Assembly: GCF_040115645.1 (NCBI RefSeq)
Contig: NW_027096024.1
Location: forward strand, 62,001-126,000
Direction of reading: 5' to 3'
Length of the DNA: 64,000 nucleotides
From: Euwallacea fornicatus
Taxonomy: Eukaryota > Arthropoda > Insecta > Coleoptera > Curculionidae
The notes under the pieces are model-generated. The model was not told the DNA's origin and did not search any database. It worked only from the letters and a program-made list of their open reading frames with translations. The position numbers were made by a program, and so were the translations under genes. Each line of letters starts with the position of its first letter. The first letter of the stretch is position 1. Positions 23,501 to 35,559 of this stretch are shown piece by piece.

Positions 23501-26500
23501 CAAACACACAACTTTTGTGACTTTTCAAACTTTGAAGCTCTATAACTTTGGCAAATGTGGACCAAATTTGTTAAACAAAGTGTCACATTAATTAGCTCGA
23601 CAAGATTTGAAGATGTCACAACACATCATGATTGCATCTTGTTGAATTTCCAAGAAAAAGAGTACTTTATGTGCTCAAACACACAACTTTTGTGCTTTTC
23701 AAACTTTGAAGCTCGATAACTTCGGCAAATGTGGACCAAAGTTGTTAAACAAACTGTCAAATTAAACACTTCAACGGGATTTTGAAGATGTCACAACACA
23801 TCATGATTGCATCTTGTTGAATTTCCAAGAAAAATAGTACTTTATGTGCTCAAACACACAACTTTTGTGACTTTTCAAACTTTGAAGCTCTATAACTTTG
23901 GCAAATGTGGACCAAATTTGTTAAACAAAGTGTCACATTAATTAGCTCGACAAGATTTGAAGATGTCACAACACATCATGATTGCATCTTGTTGAATTTC
24001 CAAGAAAAAGAGTACTTTATGTGCTCAAACACACAACTTTTGTGCTTTTCAAACTTTGAAGCTCGATAACTTCGGCAAATGTGGACCAAAGTTGTTAAAC
24101 AAACTGTCAAATTAAACACTTCAACGGGATTTTGAAGATGTCACAACACATCATGATTGCATCTTGTTGAATTTCCAAGAAAAATAGTACTTTATGTGCT
24201 CAAACACACAACTTTTGTGACTTTTAAAACTTTGAAGCTCGATAACTTCGGCAAATGTGGACCAAAGTTGTTAAACAAACTGTCAAATTAAACACTTCAA
24301 CGGGATTTTGAAGATGTCACGACACATCATGATTGCATCTTGTTGAATTTCCAAGAAAAAAAGTACTTTATGTGCTCAAACACACAACTTTTGTGACTTT
24401 TCAAACTTTGAAGCTCGATAACTTCGGCAAATGTGGACCAAAGTTGTTAAATAAACTGTCAAATTAATCAGCTAGACGAGATTTTGAAGATGTCACAACA
24501 CATCATGATTGCATCTTGTTGAATTTTCAAGAAAAAAAGTACTTTATGTGCTCAAACACACAACTTTTGTGACTTTTCAAACTTTGAAGCTCTATAACTT
24601 TGGCAAATGTGGACCAAATTTGTTAAACAAAGTGTCACATTAATTAGCTCGACAAGATTTGAAGATGTCACAACACATCATGATTGCATCTTGTTGAATT
24701 TCCAAGAAAAATAGTACTTTATGTGCTCAAACACACAACTTTTGTGACTTTTCAAACTTTGAAGCTCGATAACTTCGGCAAATGTGGACCAAAGTTGTTA
24801 AACAAACTGTCAAATTAATCAGCTAGACGAGATTTTGAAGATGTCACAACACATCATGATTGCATCTTGTTGAATTTCCAAGAAAAATAGCACTTTATGT
24901 GCTCAAACACACAACTTTTGTGACTTTTCAAACTTTGAAGCTCGATAACTTCGGCAAATGTGGACCAAAGTTGTTAAACAAACTGTCAAATTAATCAGCT
25001 AGACGAGATTTTGAAGATGTCACAACACATCATGATTGCATCTTGTTGAATTTCCAAGAAAAATAGCACTTTATGTGCTCAAACACACAACTTTTGTGAC
25101 TTTTCAAACTTTGAAGCTCGATAACTTCGGCAAATGTGGACCAAAGTTGTTAAACAAACTGTCAAATTAATCAGCTAGACGATATTTTGAAGATGTCACA
25201 ACACATCATGATTGCATCTTGTTGAATTTCCAAGAAAAATAGTACTTTATGTGCTCAAACACACAACTTTTGTGACTTTTCAAACTTTGAAGCTCGATAA
25301 CTTCGGCAAATGTGGACCAAAGTTGTTAAACAAACTGTCAAATTAATCAGCTAGACGAGATTTTGAAGATGTCACAACACATCATGATTGCATCTTGTTG
25401 AATTTCCAAGAAAAATAGTACTTTATGTGCTCAAACACACAACTTTTGTGACTTTTCAAACTTTGAAGCTCGATAACTTCGGCAAATGTGGACCAAAGTT
25501 GTTAAACAAACTGTCAAATTAATCAGCTAGACGAGATTTTGAAGATGTCACAACACATCACGATTGCATCTTGTTGAATTTCCAAGAAAAATAGCACTTT
25601 ATGTGCTCAAACACACAACTTTTGTGACTTTTCAAACTTTGAAGCTCGATAACGTCGGCAAATGTGGACCAAAGTTGTTAAACAAACTGTCAAATTAATC
25701 AGCTAGACGAGATTTTGAAGATGTCACAACACATCACGATTGCATCTTGTTGAATTTCCAAGAAAAATAGTACTTTATGTGCTCAAACACACAACTTTTG
25801 TGACTTTTCAAACTTTGAAGCTCGATAACTTCGGCAAATGTGGACCAAAGTTGTTAAACAAACTGTCAAATTAATCAGCTAGACCAGATTTTGAAGATGT
25901 CACAACACATCACGATTGCATCTTGTTGAATTTCCAAGAAAAATAGCACTTTATGTGCTCAAACACACAACTTTTGTGACTTTTCAAACTTTGAAGCTCG
26001 ATAACTTCGGCAAATGTGGACCAAAGTTGTTAAACAAACTGTCAAATTAATCAGCTAGACGAGATTTTGAAGATGTCACAACACATCACGATTGCATCTT
26101 GTTGAATTTCCAAGAAAAATAGCACTTTATGTGCTCAAACACACAACTTTTGTGACTTTTCAAACTTTGAAGCTCGATAACTTCGGCAAATGTGGACCAA
26201 AGTTGTTAAACAAACTGTCAAATTAAACACTTCAACGGGATTCTGAAGATGTCACGACACATCATGATTGCATCTTGTTGAATTTCCAAGAAAAATAGTA
26301 CTTTATGTGCTCAAACACACAACTTTTGTGACTTTTCAAACTTTGAAGCTCGATAACTTCGGCAAATGTGGACCAAAGTTGTTAAACAAACTGTCAAATT
26401 AATCAGCTAGACGAGATTTTGAAGATGTCACAACACATCATGATTGCATCTTGTTGAATTTCCAAGAAAAATAGTACTTTATGTGCTCAAACACACAACT

Positions 26501-26869
26501 TTTGTGCTTTTCAAACTTTGAAGCTCGATAACTTCGGCAAATGTGGACCAAATTTGTTAAACAAACTGTCAAATTAATCAGCTCGACGAGATTTTGAAGA
26601 TATCTCAACACATCATGATTGCATCATGTTGAATTTCCAAGAAAAATGGTACTTTATGTGCTCAAACACACAACTTTTGTGCTTTTCAAACTTTGAAGCT
26701 CGATAACTTCGGCAAATGTGGACCAAAGTTGTTAAACAAACTGTCAAATTAAACACTTCAACGGGATTTTGAAGATGTCACAACACATCATGATTGCATC
26801 TTGTTGAATTTCCAAGAAAAATAGCACTTTATGTGCTCAAACACACAACTTTTGTGACTTTTCAAACTT
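17560..26869. repeat. Mixed A/B/C/D/H/E satellite block
   Basis: About 53 monomers like those of the first block. They include the partner of 6846-8076, a run resembling 7.9-8.8 kb at offset 14,576, and four successive catcacgatt copies at 25.5-26.1 kb. Class E copies appear at about 18.6 and 20.9-21.2 kb. No genes or unique sequence. Confidence 0.85.
18790..20020 (+). repeat. Seven-monomer block copied 11,944 bp away (copy 2)
   Basis: Partner of 6846-8076. Its private changes include gtgtacc near 18,990, a second catcacgatt at 19,061, gacgtcac near 19,750 and gaacatg near 19,924. A related shorter cassette follows at 21.3-21.95 kb. Confidence 0.75.
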
Positions 26870-27922
26870 TGAAGCTCGATAACTTCGGCAAATGTGGACG
26901 AAATTTGTCAAACAAAGTTTCCAATTACTCAGCTCGACAAGATTTTGAAGATGTCACAACACATCATGATTTCATCTTGTTGACTTTCCAAGAAAAATAG
27001 TACTTTATGTGCTCAAACACACAACTTCTTTGACTTTTCAAACTTTGAAGCTCGATAACTTCGGCAAATGTGGACGAAATTTGTCAAACAAAGTTTACAA
27101 TTACTCAGCTCGACGAGATTTTGAAGATGTCACAACACATCATGATTGCATCTTGTTGAATTTCCAAGAAAAATAGTACTTTATGTGCTCAAACACACAA
27201 CTTTTGTGCTTTTCAAACTTTGAAGCTCGATAACTTCGGCAAATGTGGACCAAATTTGTTAAACAAACTGTCAAATTAATCAGCTCGACGAGATTTTGAA
27301 GATATCTCAACACATCATGATTGCATCTTGTTGAATTTCCAAGAAAAATGGTACTTTATGTGCTCAAACACACAACTTTTGTGCTTTTCAAACTTTGAAG
27401 CTCGATAACTTCGGCAAATGTGGACCAAAGTTGTTAAACAAACTGTCAAATTAAACACTTCAACGGGATTTTGAAGATGTCACAACACATCATGATTGCA
27501 TCTTGTTGAATTTCCAAGAAAAATAGCACTTTATGTGCTCAAACACACAACTTTTGTGACTTTTCAAACTTTGAAGCTCGATAACTTCGGCAAATGTGGA
27601 CGAAATTTGTCAAACAAAGTTTCCAATTACTCAGCTCGACAAGATTTTGAAGATGTCACAACACATCATGATTTCATCTTGTTGAATTTCCAAGAAAAAT
27701 AGCACTTTATGTGCTCAAACACACAACTTTTGTGACTTTTCAAACTTTGAAGCTCTATAACTTTGGCAAATGTGGACCAAATTTGTTAAACAAAGTTTCC
27801 AATTACTCAGCGCGACAAGATTTTGAAGATGTCCCTACACATCATGATTGCATCTTGTTGACTTTCCAAGAAAAATAGTACTTTATGTGCTCAAACACAC
27901 AACTTTTGTGCTTTTCAAACTT
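26870..27922. repeat. Divergent F-containing island 2
   Basis: Six monomers: F, F variant, C, D, F, then an F-like copy with agcgcgacaag and gatgtccctac. The D-F pair at about 26.69-27.04 kb is repeated at about 27.40-27.76 kb with an offset of 702 bp (four monomers). It shares gacgaaatttgtc, gatttcatc and acttctttgac with island 1. Confidence 0.8.
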
Positions 27923-30900
27923 TGAAGCTCGATAACTTCGGCAAATGTGGACCAAAGTTGTTAAACAAACTGTCAAATTAATCAGCTAGACGAGATTTTG
28001 AAGATGTCACAACACATCATGATTGCATCTTGTTGAATTTCCAAGAAAAATAGCACTTTATGTGCTCAAACACACAACTTTTGTGACTTTTCAAACTTTG
28101 AAGCTCGATAACTTCGGCAAATGTGGACCAAAGTTGTTAAACAAACTGTCAAATTAATCAGCTAGACGAGATTTTGAAGATGTCACAACACATCATGATT
28201 GCATCTTGTTGAATTTTCAAGAAAAAAAGTACTTTATGTGCTCAAACACACAACTTTTGTGCTTTTCAAACTTTGAAGCTCGATAACTTCGGCAAATGTG
28301 GACCAAATTTGTTAAACAAACTGTCAAATTAATCAGCTAGACGAGATTTTGAAGATATCTCAACACATCATGATTGCATCTTGTTGAATGTCCAAGAAAA
28401 ATAGTACTTTATGTGCTCAAACACACAACTTTTGTGCTTTTCAAAGTTTGAAGCTCGATAACTTCGGCAAATGTGGACCAAAGTTGTTAAACAAACTGTC
28501 AAATTAATCAGCTAGACGAGATTTTGAAGATGTCACAACACATCATGATTGCATCTTGTTGAATTTCCAAGAAAAATAGCACTTTATGTGCTCAAACACA
28601 CAACTTTTGTGACTTTTCAAACTTTGAAGCTCGATAACTTCGGCAAATGTGGACCAAAGTTGTTAAACAAACTGTCAAATTAATCAGCTAGACGAGATTT
28701 TGAAGATGTCACAACACATCATGATTGCATCTTGTTGAATTTCCAAGAAAAATAGCACTTTATGTGCTCAAACACACAACTTTTGTGACTTTTCAAACTT
28801 TGAAGCTCGATAACTTCGGCAAATGTGGACCAAAGTTGTTAAACAAACTGTCAAATTAATCAGCTAGACGAGATTTTGAAGATGTCACAACACATCATGA
28901 TTGCATCTTGTTGAATTTCCAAGAAAAATAGCACTTTATGTGCTCAAACACACAACTTTTGTGACTTTTCAAACTTTGAAGCTCGATAACTTCGGCAAAT
29001 GTGGACCAAAGTTGTTAAACAAACTGTCAAATTAATCAGCTAGACGAGATTTTGAAGATGTCACAACACATCATGATTGCATCTTGTTGAATTTCCAAGA
29101 AAAATAGCACTTTATGTGCTCAAACACACAACTTTTGTGACTTTTCAAACTTTGAAGCTCGATAACTTCGGCAAATGTGGACCAAAGTTGTTAAACAAAC
29201 TGTCAAATTAATCAGCTAGACGAGATTTTGAAGATGTCACAACACATCATGATTGCATCTTGTTGAATTTTCAAGAAAAAAAGTACTTTATGTGCTCAAA
29301 CACACAACTTTTGTGACTTTTCAAACTTTGAAGCTCTATAACTTTGGCAAATGTGGACCAAATTTGTTAAACAAAGTGTCACATTAATTAGCTCGACAAG
29401 ATTTGAAGATGTCACAACACATCATGATTGCATCTTGTTGAATTTCCAAGAAAAATAGTACTTTATGTGCTCAAACACACAACTTTTGTGCTTTTCAAAG
29501 TTTGAAGCTCGATAACTTCGGCAAATGTGGACCAAAGTTGTTAAACAAACTGTCAAATTAATCAGCTAGACGAGATTTTGAAGATGTCACAACACATCAT
29601 GATTGCATCTTGTTGAATTTTCAAGAAAAAAAGTACTTTATGTGCTCAAACACACAACTTTTGTGACTTTTCAAACTTTGAAGCTCGATAACTTCGGCAA
29701 ATGTGGACCAAAGTTGTTAAACAAACTGTCAAATTAAACACTTCAACGGGATTTTGAAGATGTCACGACACATCATGATTGCATCTTGTTGAATTTCCAA
29801 GAAAAATAGTACTTTATGTGCTCAAACACACAACTTTTGTGACTTTTAAAACTTTGAAGCTCGATAACTTCGGCAAATGTGGACCAAAGTTGTTAAACAA
29901 ACTGTCAAATTAATCAGCTAGACGAGATTTTGAAGATGTCACAACACATCATGATTGCATCTTGTTGAATTTCCAAGAAAAATAGCACTTTATGTGCTCA
30001 AACACACAACTTTTGTGACTTTTCAAACTTTGAAGCTCGATAACTTCGGCAAATGTGGACCAAAGTTGTTAAACAAACTGTCAAATTAATCAGCTAGACG
30101 AGATTTTGAAGATGTCACAAAACATCATGATTGCATCTTGTTGAATTTCCAAGAAAAATAGCACTTTATGTGCTCAAACACACAACTTTTGTGACTTTTC
30201 AAACTTTGAAGCTCGATAACTTCGGCAAATGTGGACCAAAGTTGTTAAACAAACTGTCAAATTAATCAGCTAGACGAGATTTTGAAGATGTCACAACACA
30301 TCATGATTGCATCTTGTTGAATTTCCAAGAAAAATAGCACTTTATGTGCTCAAACACACAACTTTTGTGACTTTTCAAACTTTGAAGCTCGATAACTTCG
30401 GCAAATGTGGACCAAAGTTGTTAAACAAACTGTCAAATTAATCAGCTAGACGAGATTTTGAAGATGTCACAACACATCATGATTGCATCTTGTTGAATTT
30501 TCAAGAAAAAAAGTACTTTATGTGCTCAAACACACAACTTTTGTGACTTTTCAAACTTTGAAGCTCTATAACTTTGGCAAATGTGGACCAAATTTGTTAA
30601 ACAAAGTGTCACATTAATTAGCTCGACAAGATTTGAAGATGTCACAACACATCATGATTGCATCTTGTTGAATTTCCAAGAAAAATAGTACTTTATGTGC
30701 TCAAACACACAACTTTAGTGACTTTTCAAACTTTGAAGCTCGATAACTTCGGCAAATGTGGACCAAAGTTGTTAAACAAACTGTCAAATTAATCAGCTAG
30801 ACGAGATTTTGAAGATGTCACAACACATCATGATTGCATCTTGTTGAATTTCCAAGAAAAATAGCACTTTATGTGCTCAAACACACAACTTTTGTGACTT

Positions 30901-32668
30901 TTCAAACTTTGAAGCTCGATAACTTCGGCAAATGTGGACCAAAGTTGTTAAACAAACTGTCAAATTAATCAGCTAGACGAGATTTTGAAGATGTCACAAC
31001 ACATCATGATTGCATCTTGTTGAATTTCCAAGAAAAATAGTACTTTATGTGCTCAAACACACAACTTTTGTGACTTTTCAAACTTTGAAGCTCTATAACT
31101 TTGGCAAATGTGGACCAAAGTTGTTAAACAAACTGTCAAATTAAACACTTCAACGGGATTTTGAAGATGTCACAACACATCATGATTGCATCTTGTTGAA
31201 TTTCCAAGAAAAATGGTACTTTATGTGCTCAAACACACAACTTTTGTGACTTTTCAAACTTTGAAGCTCGATAACTTCGGCAAATGTGGACCAAAGTTGT
31301 TAAACAAACTGTCAAATTAAACACTTCAACGGGATTTTGAAGATGTCACGACACATCATGATTGCATCTTGTTGAATTTCCAAGAAAAATAGTACTTTAT
31401 GTGCTCAAACACACAACTTTTGTGACTTTTCAAACTTTGAAGCTCGATAACTTCGGCAAATGTGGACCAAAGTTGTTAAACAAACTGTCAAATTAATCAG
31501 CTAGACGAGATTTTGAAGATGTCACAACACATCATGATTGCATCTTGTTGAATTTCCAAGAAAAATAGCACTTTATGTGCTCAAACACACAACTTTTGTG
31601 ACTTTTCAAACTTTGAAGCTCGATAACTTCGGCAAATGTGGACCAAAGTTGTTAAACAAACTGTCAAATTAATCAGCTAGACGAGATTTTGAAGATGTCA
31701 CAACACATCATGATTGCATCTTGTTGAATTTCCAAGAAAAATAGCACTTTATGTGCTCAAACACACAACTTTTGTGACTTTTCAAACTTTGAAGCTCGAT
31801 AACTTCGGCAAATGTGGACCAAAGTTGTTAAACAAACTGTCAAATTAATCAGCTAGACGAGATTTTGAAGATGTCACAACACATCATGATTGCATCTTGT
31901 TGAATTTTCAAGAAAAAAAGTACTTTATGTGCTCAAACACACAACTTTTGTGACTTTTCAAACTTTGAAGCTCTATAACTTTGGCAAATGTGGACCAAAT
32001 TTGTTAAACAAAGTGTCACATTAATTAGCTCGACAAGATTTGAAGATGTCACAACACATCATGATTGCATCTTGTTGAATTTCCAAGAAAAATAGTACTT
32101 TATGTGCTCAAACACACAACTTTAGTGACTTTTCAAACTTTGAAGCTCGATAACTTCGGCAAATGTGGACCAAAGTTGTTAAACAAACTGTCAAATTAAT
32201 CAGCTAGACGAGATTTTGAAGATGTCACAACACATCATGATTGCATCTTGTTGAATTTCCAAGAAAAATAGCACTTTATGTGCTCAAACACACAACTTTT
32301 GTGACTTTTCAAACTTTGAAGCTCGATAACTTCGGCAAATGTGGACCAAAGTTGTTAAACAAACTGTCAAATTAATCAGCTAGACGAGATTTTGAAGATG
32401 TCACAACACATCATGATTGCATCTTGTTGAATTTCCAAGAAAAATAGTACTTTATGTGCTCAAACACACAACTTTTGTGACTTTTCAAACTTTGAAGCTC
32501 TATAACTTTGGCAAATGTGGACCAAAGTTGTTAAACAAACTGTCAAATTAAACACTTCAACGGGATTTTGAAGATGTCACAACACATCATGATTGCATCT
32601 TGTTGAATTTCCAAGAAAAATGGTACTTTATGTGCTCAAACACACAACTTTTGTGACTTTTCAAACTT
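27923..32668. repeat. Class A-rich block with 8-mer HOR
   Basis: About 27 monomers, mostly class A with tagcac tails. Five consecutive almost identical copies lie around 28.45-29.3 kb. From about 30 kb an eight-monomer period of 1,407 bp is visible, each unit marked by a single gctctat-type class B copy with acttta-gtgac. Confidence 0.8.
30561..32668. repeat. 8-monomer HOR, 1,407 bp, about 1.5 copies
   Basis: The unit starts at the marker B copy (aagctctata at 30561, again at 31968). Order: B, A, A, D with gctctat and tggtac, D with cacgac, A, A, A with aaagtac. The second copy matches for four monomers and is then replaced near 32,677. To the left the match persists to about 30.0 kb. Confidence 0.75.
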
Positions 32669-33673
32669 TGAAGCTCTATAACTTTGGCAAATGTGGACCA
32701 AATTTGTTAAACAAACTGTCAAAGTAATCAGCTAGACGAGATTTTGAAGATGTCACAACACATCATGATTGCATCTTGTTGAATTTCCAAGAAAAATAGT
32801 ACTTTATGTGCTCAAACACACAACTTTTGTGCTTTTCAAAGTTTGAAGCTCGATAACATCGGCAAATGTGGACCAAATTTGTTAAACAAACTGTCAAATT
32901 AATCAGCTAGACGAGATTTTGAAGATGTCACAACACATCATGATTGCATCTTGTTGAATTTCCAAGAAAAATAGTACTTTATGTGCTCAAATACACAACT
33001 TTTGTGCTTTTCAAAGTTTGAAGCTCGATAACATCGGCAAATGTGGACCAAATTTGTTAAACAAAGTGTCACATTAATTAGCTCGACAAGATTTGAAGAT
33101 GTCACAACACATCATGATTGCATCTTGTTGAATTTCCAAGAAAAATAGTACTTTATGTGCTCAAACACACAACTTTTGTGCTTTTCAAAGTTTGAAGCTC
33201 GATAACATCGGCAAATGTGGACCAAATTTGTTAAACAAAGTGTCACATTAATTAGCTCGACAAGATTTGAAGATGTCACAACACATCATGATTGCATCTT
33301 GTTGAATTTCCAAGAAAAATAGTACTTTATGTGCTCAAACACACAACTTTTGTGCTTTTCAAAGTTTGAAGCTCGATAACTTCGGCAAATGTGGACCAAA
33401 TTTGTTAAACAAAGTGTCACATTAATTAGCTCGACAAGATTTGAAGATGTCACAACACATCATGATTGCATCTTGTTGAATTTCCAAGAAAAATAGTTCT
33501 TTATGTGCTCAAACACACAACTTTAGTGACTTTTCAAACTTTGAAGCTCGATAACTTCGGCAAATGTGGACCAAAGTTGTTAAACAAACTGTCAAATTAA
33601 TCAGCTAGACGAGATTTTGAAGATGTCACAACACATCATGATTGCATCTTGTTGAATTTCCAAGAAAAATAGC

Positions 33674-35559
33674 ACTTTATGTGCTCAAACACACAACTTT
33701 TGTGACTTTTCAAACTTTGAAGCTCGATAACTTCGGCAAATGTGGACCAAAGTTGTTAAACAAACTGTCAAATTAATCAGCTAGACGAGATTTTGAAGAT
33801 GTTACAACACATCATGATTGCATCTTGTTGAATTTCCAAGAAAAATAGTACTTTATGTGCTCAAACACACAACTTTTGTGACTTTTCAAACTTTGAAGCT
33901 CGATAACTTCGGCAAATGTGGACCAAAGTTGTTAAACAAACTGTCAAATTAATCAGCTAGACGAGATTTTGAAGATATCACAACACATCATGATTGCATC
34001 TTGTTGAATTTCCAAGAAAAATAGTACTTTATGTGCTCAAACACACAACTTTTGTGACTTTTCAAACTTTGAAGCTCTATAACTTTGGCAAATGTGGACC
34101 AAATTTGTTAAACAAAGTGTCACATTAATTAGCTCGACGAGATTTTGAAGATATCTCAACACATCATGATTGCATCTTGTTGAATTTGCAAGAAAAATGG
34201 TACTTTATGTGCTCAAACACACAACTTTTGTGACTTTTCAAACTTTGAAGCTCTATAACTTTGGCAAATGTGGACCAAATTTGTTAAACAAACTGTCAAA
34301 TTAATCAGCTAGACGAGATTTTGAAGATGTCACAACACATCATGATTGCATCTTGTTGAATTTCCAAGAAAAATAGTACTTTATGTGCTCAAACACACAA
34401 CTTTAGTGCTTTTCAAACTTTGAAGCTCGATAACTTCGGCAAATGTGGACCAAATTTGTTAAACAAACTGTCAAATTAATCAGCTCGACGAGATTTTGAA
34501 GATATCTCAACACATCATGATTGCATCTTGTTGAATTTCCAAGAAAAATGGTACTTTATGTGCTCAAACACACAACTTTTGTGACTTTTCAAACTTTGAA
34601 GCTCGATAACTTCGGCAAATGTGGACCAAAGTTGTTAAACAAACTGTCAAATTAATCAGCTAGACGAGATTTTGAAGATGTTACAACACATCATGATTGC
34701 ATCTTGTTGAATTTCCAAGAAAAATAGTACTTTATGTGCTCAAACACACAACTTTTGTGACTTTTCAAACTTTGAAGCTCGATAACTTCGGCAAATGTGG
34801 ACCAAAGTTGTTAAACAAACTGTCAAATTAATCAGCTAGACGAGATTTTGAAGATATCACAACACATCATGATTGCATCTTGTTGAATTTCCAAGAAAAA
34901 TAGTACTTTATGTGCTCAAACACACAACTTTTGTGACTTTTCAAACTTTGAAGCTCTATAACTTTGGCAAATGTGGACCAAATTTGTTAAACAAAGTGTC
35001 ACATTAATTAGCTCGACGAGATTTTGAAGATATCTCAACACATCATGATTGCATCTTGTTGAATTTCCAAGAAAAATGGTACTTTATGTGCTCAAACACA
35101 CAACTTTTGTGACTTTTCAAACTTTGAAGCTCTATAACTTTGGCAAATGTGGACCAAATTTGTTAAACAAACTGTCAAATTAATCAGCTAGACGAGATTT
35201 TGAAGATGTCACAACACATCATGATTGCATCTTGTTGAATTTCCAAGAAAAATAGTACTTTATGTGCTCAAACACACAACTTTAGTGCTTTTCAAACTTT
35301 GAAGCTCGATAACTTCGGCAAATGTGGACCAAATTTGTTAAACAAACTGTCAAATTAATCAGCTCGACGAGATTTTGAAGATATCTCAACACATCATGAT
35401 TGCATCTTGTTGAATTTCCAAGAAAAATGGTACTTTATGTGCTCAAACACACAACTTTTGTGACTTTTCAAACTTTGAAGCTCGATAACTTCGGCAAATG
35501 TGGACCAAAGTTGTTAAACAAACTGTCAAATTAATCAGCTAGACGAGATTTTGAAGATG
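33674..35559 (+). repeat. 5-monomer HOR, 879 bp, about 2.1 copies
   Basis: Stretch 33674-34680 matches 34553-35559 with one difference noted (tttgcaag at 34188, tttccaag in the second copy). The unit contains A with gatgttac, A with gatatcac, H with gctctat, A with gctctat and acttta-gtgc, then C. It ends where gatgttac becomes gatgtcac. Confidence 0.8.

Noticed and set aside
26794..27702. 68-codon open frames at 26794 and 27496
   Set aside because: These are the same F-class monomer effect, repeated at the 702-bp offset. No ATG start, no plausible promoter, no homology recognised.
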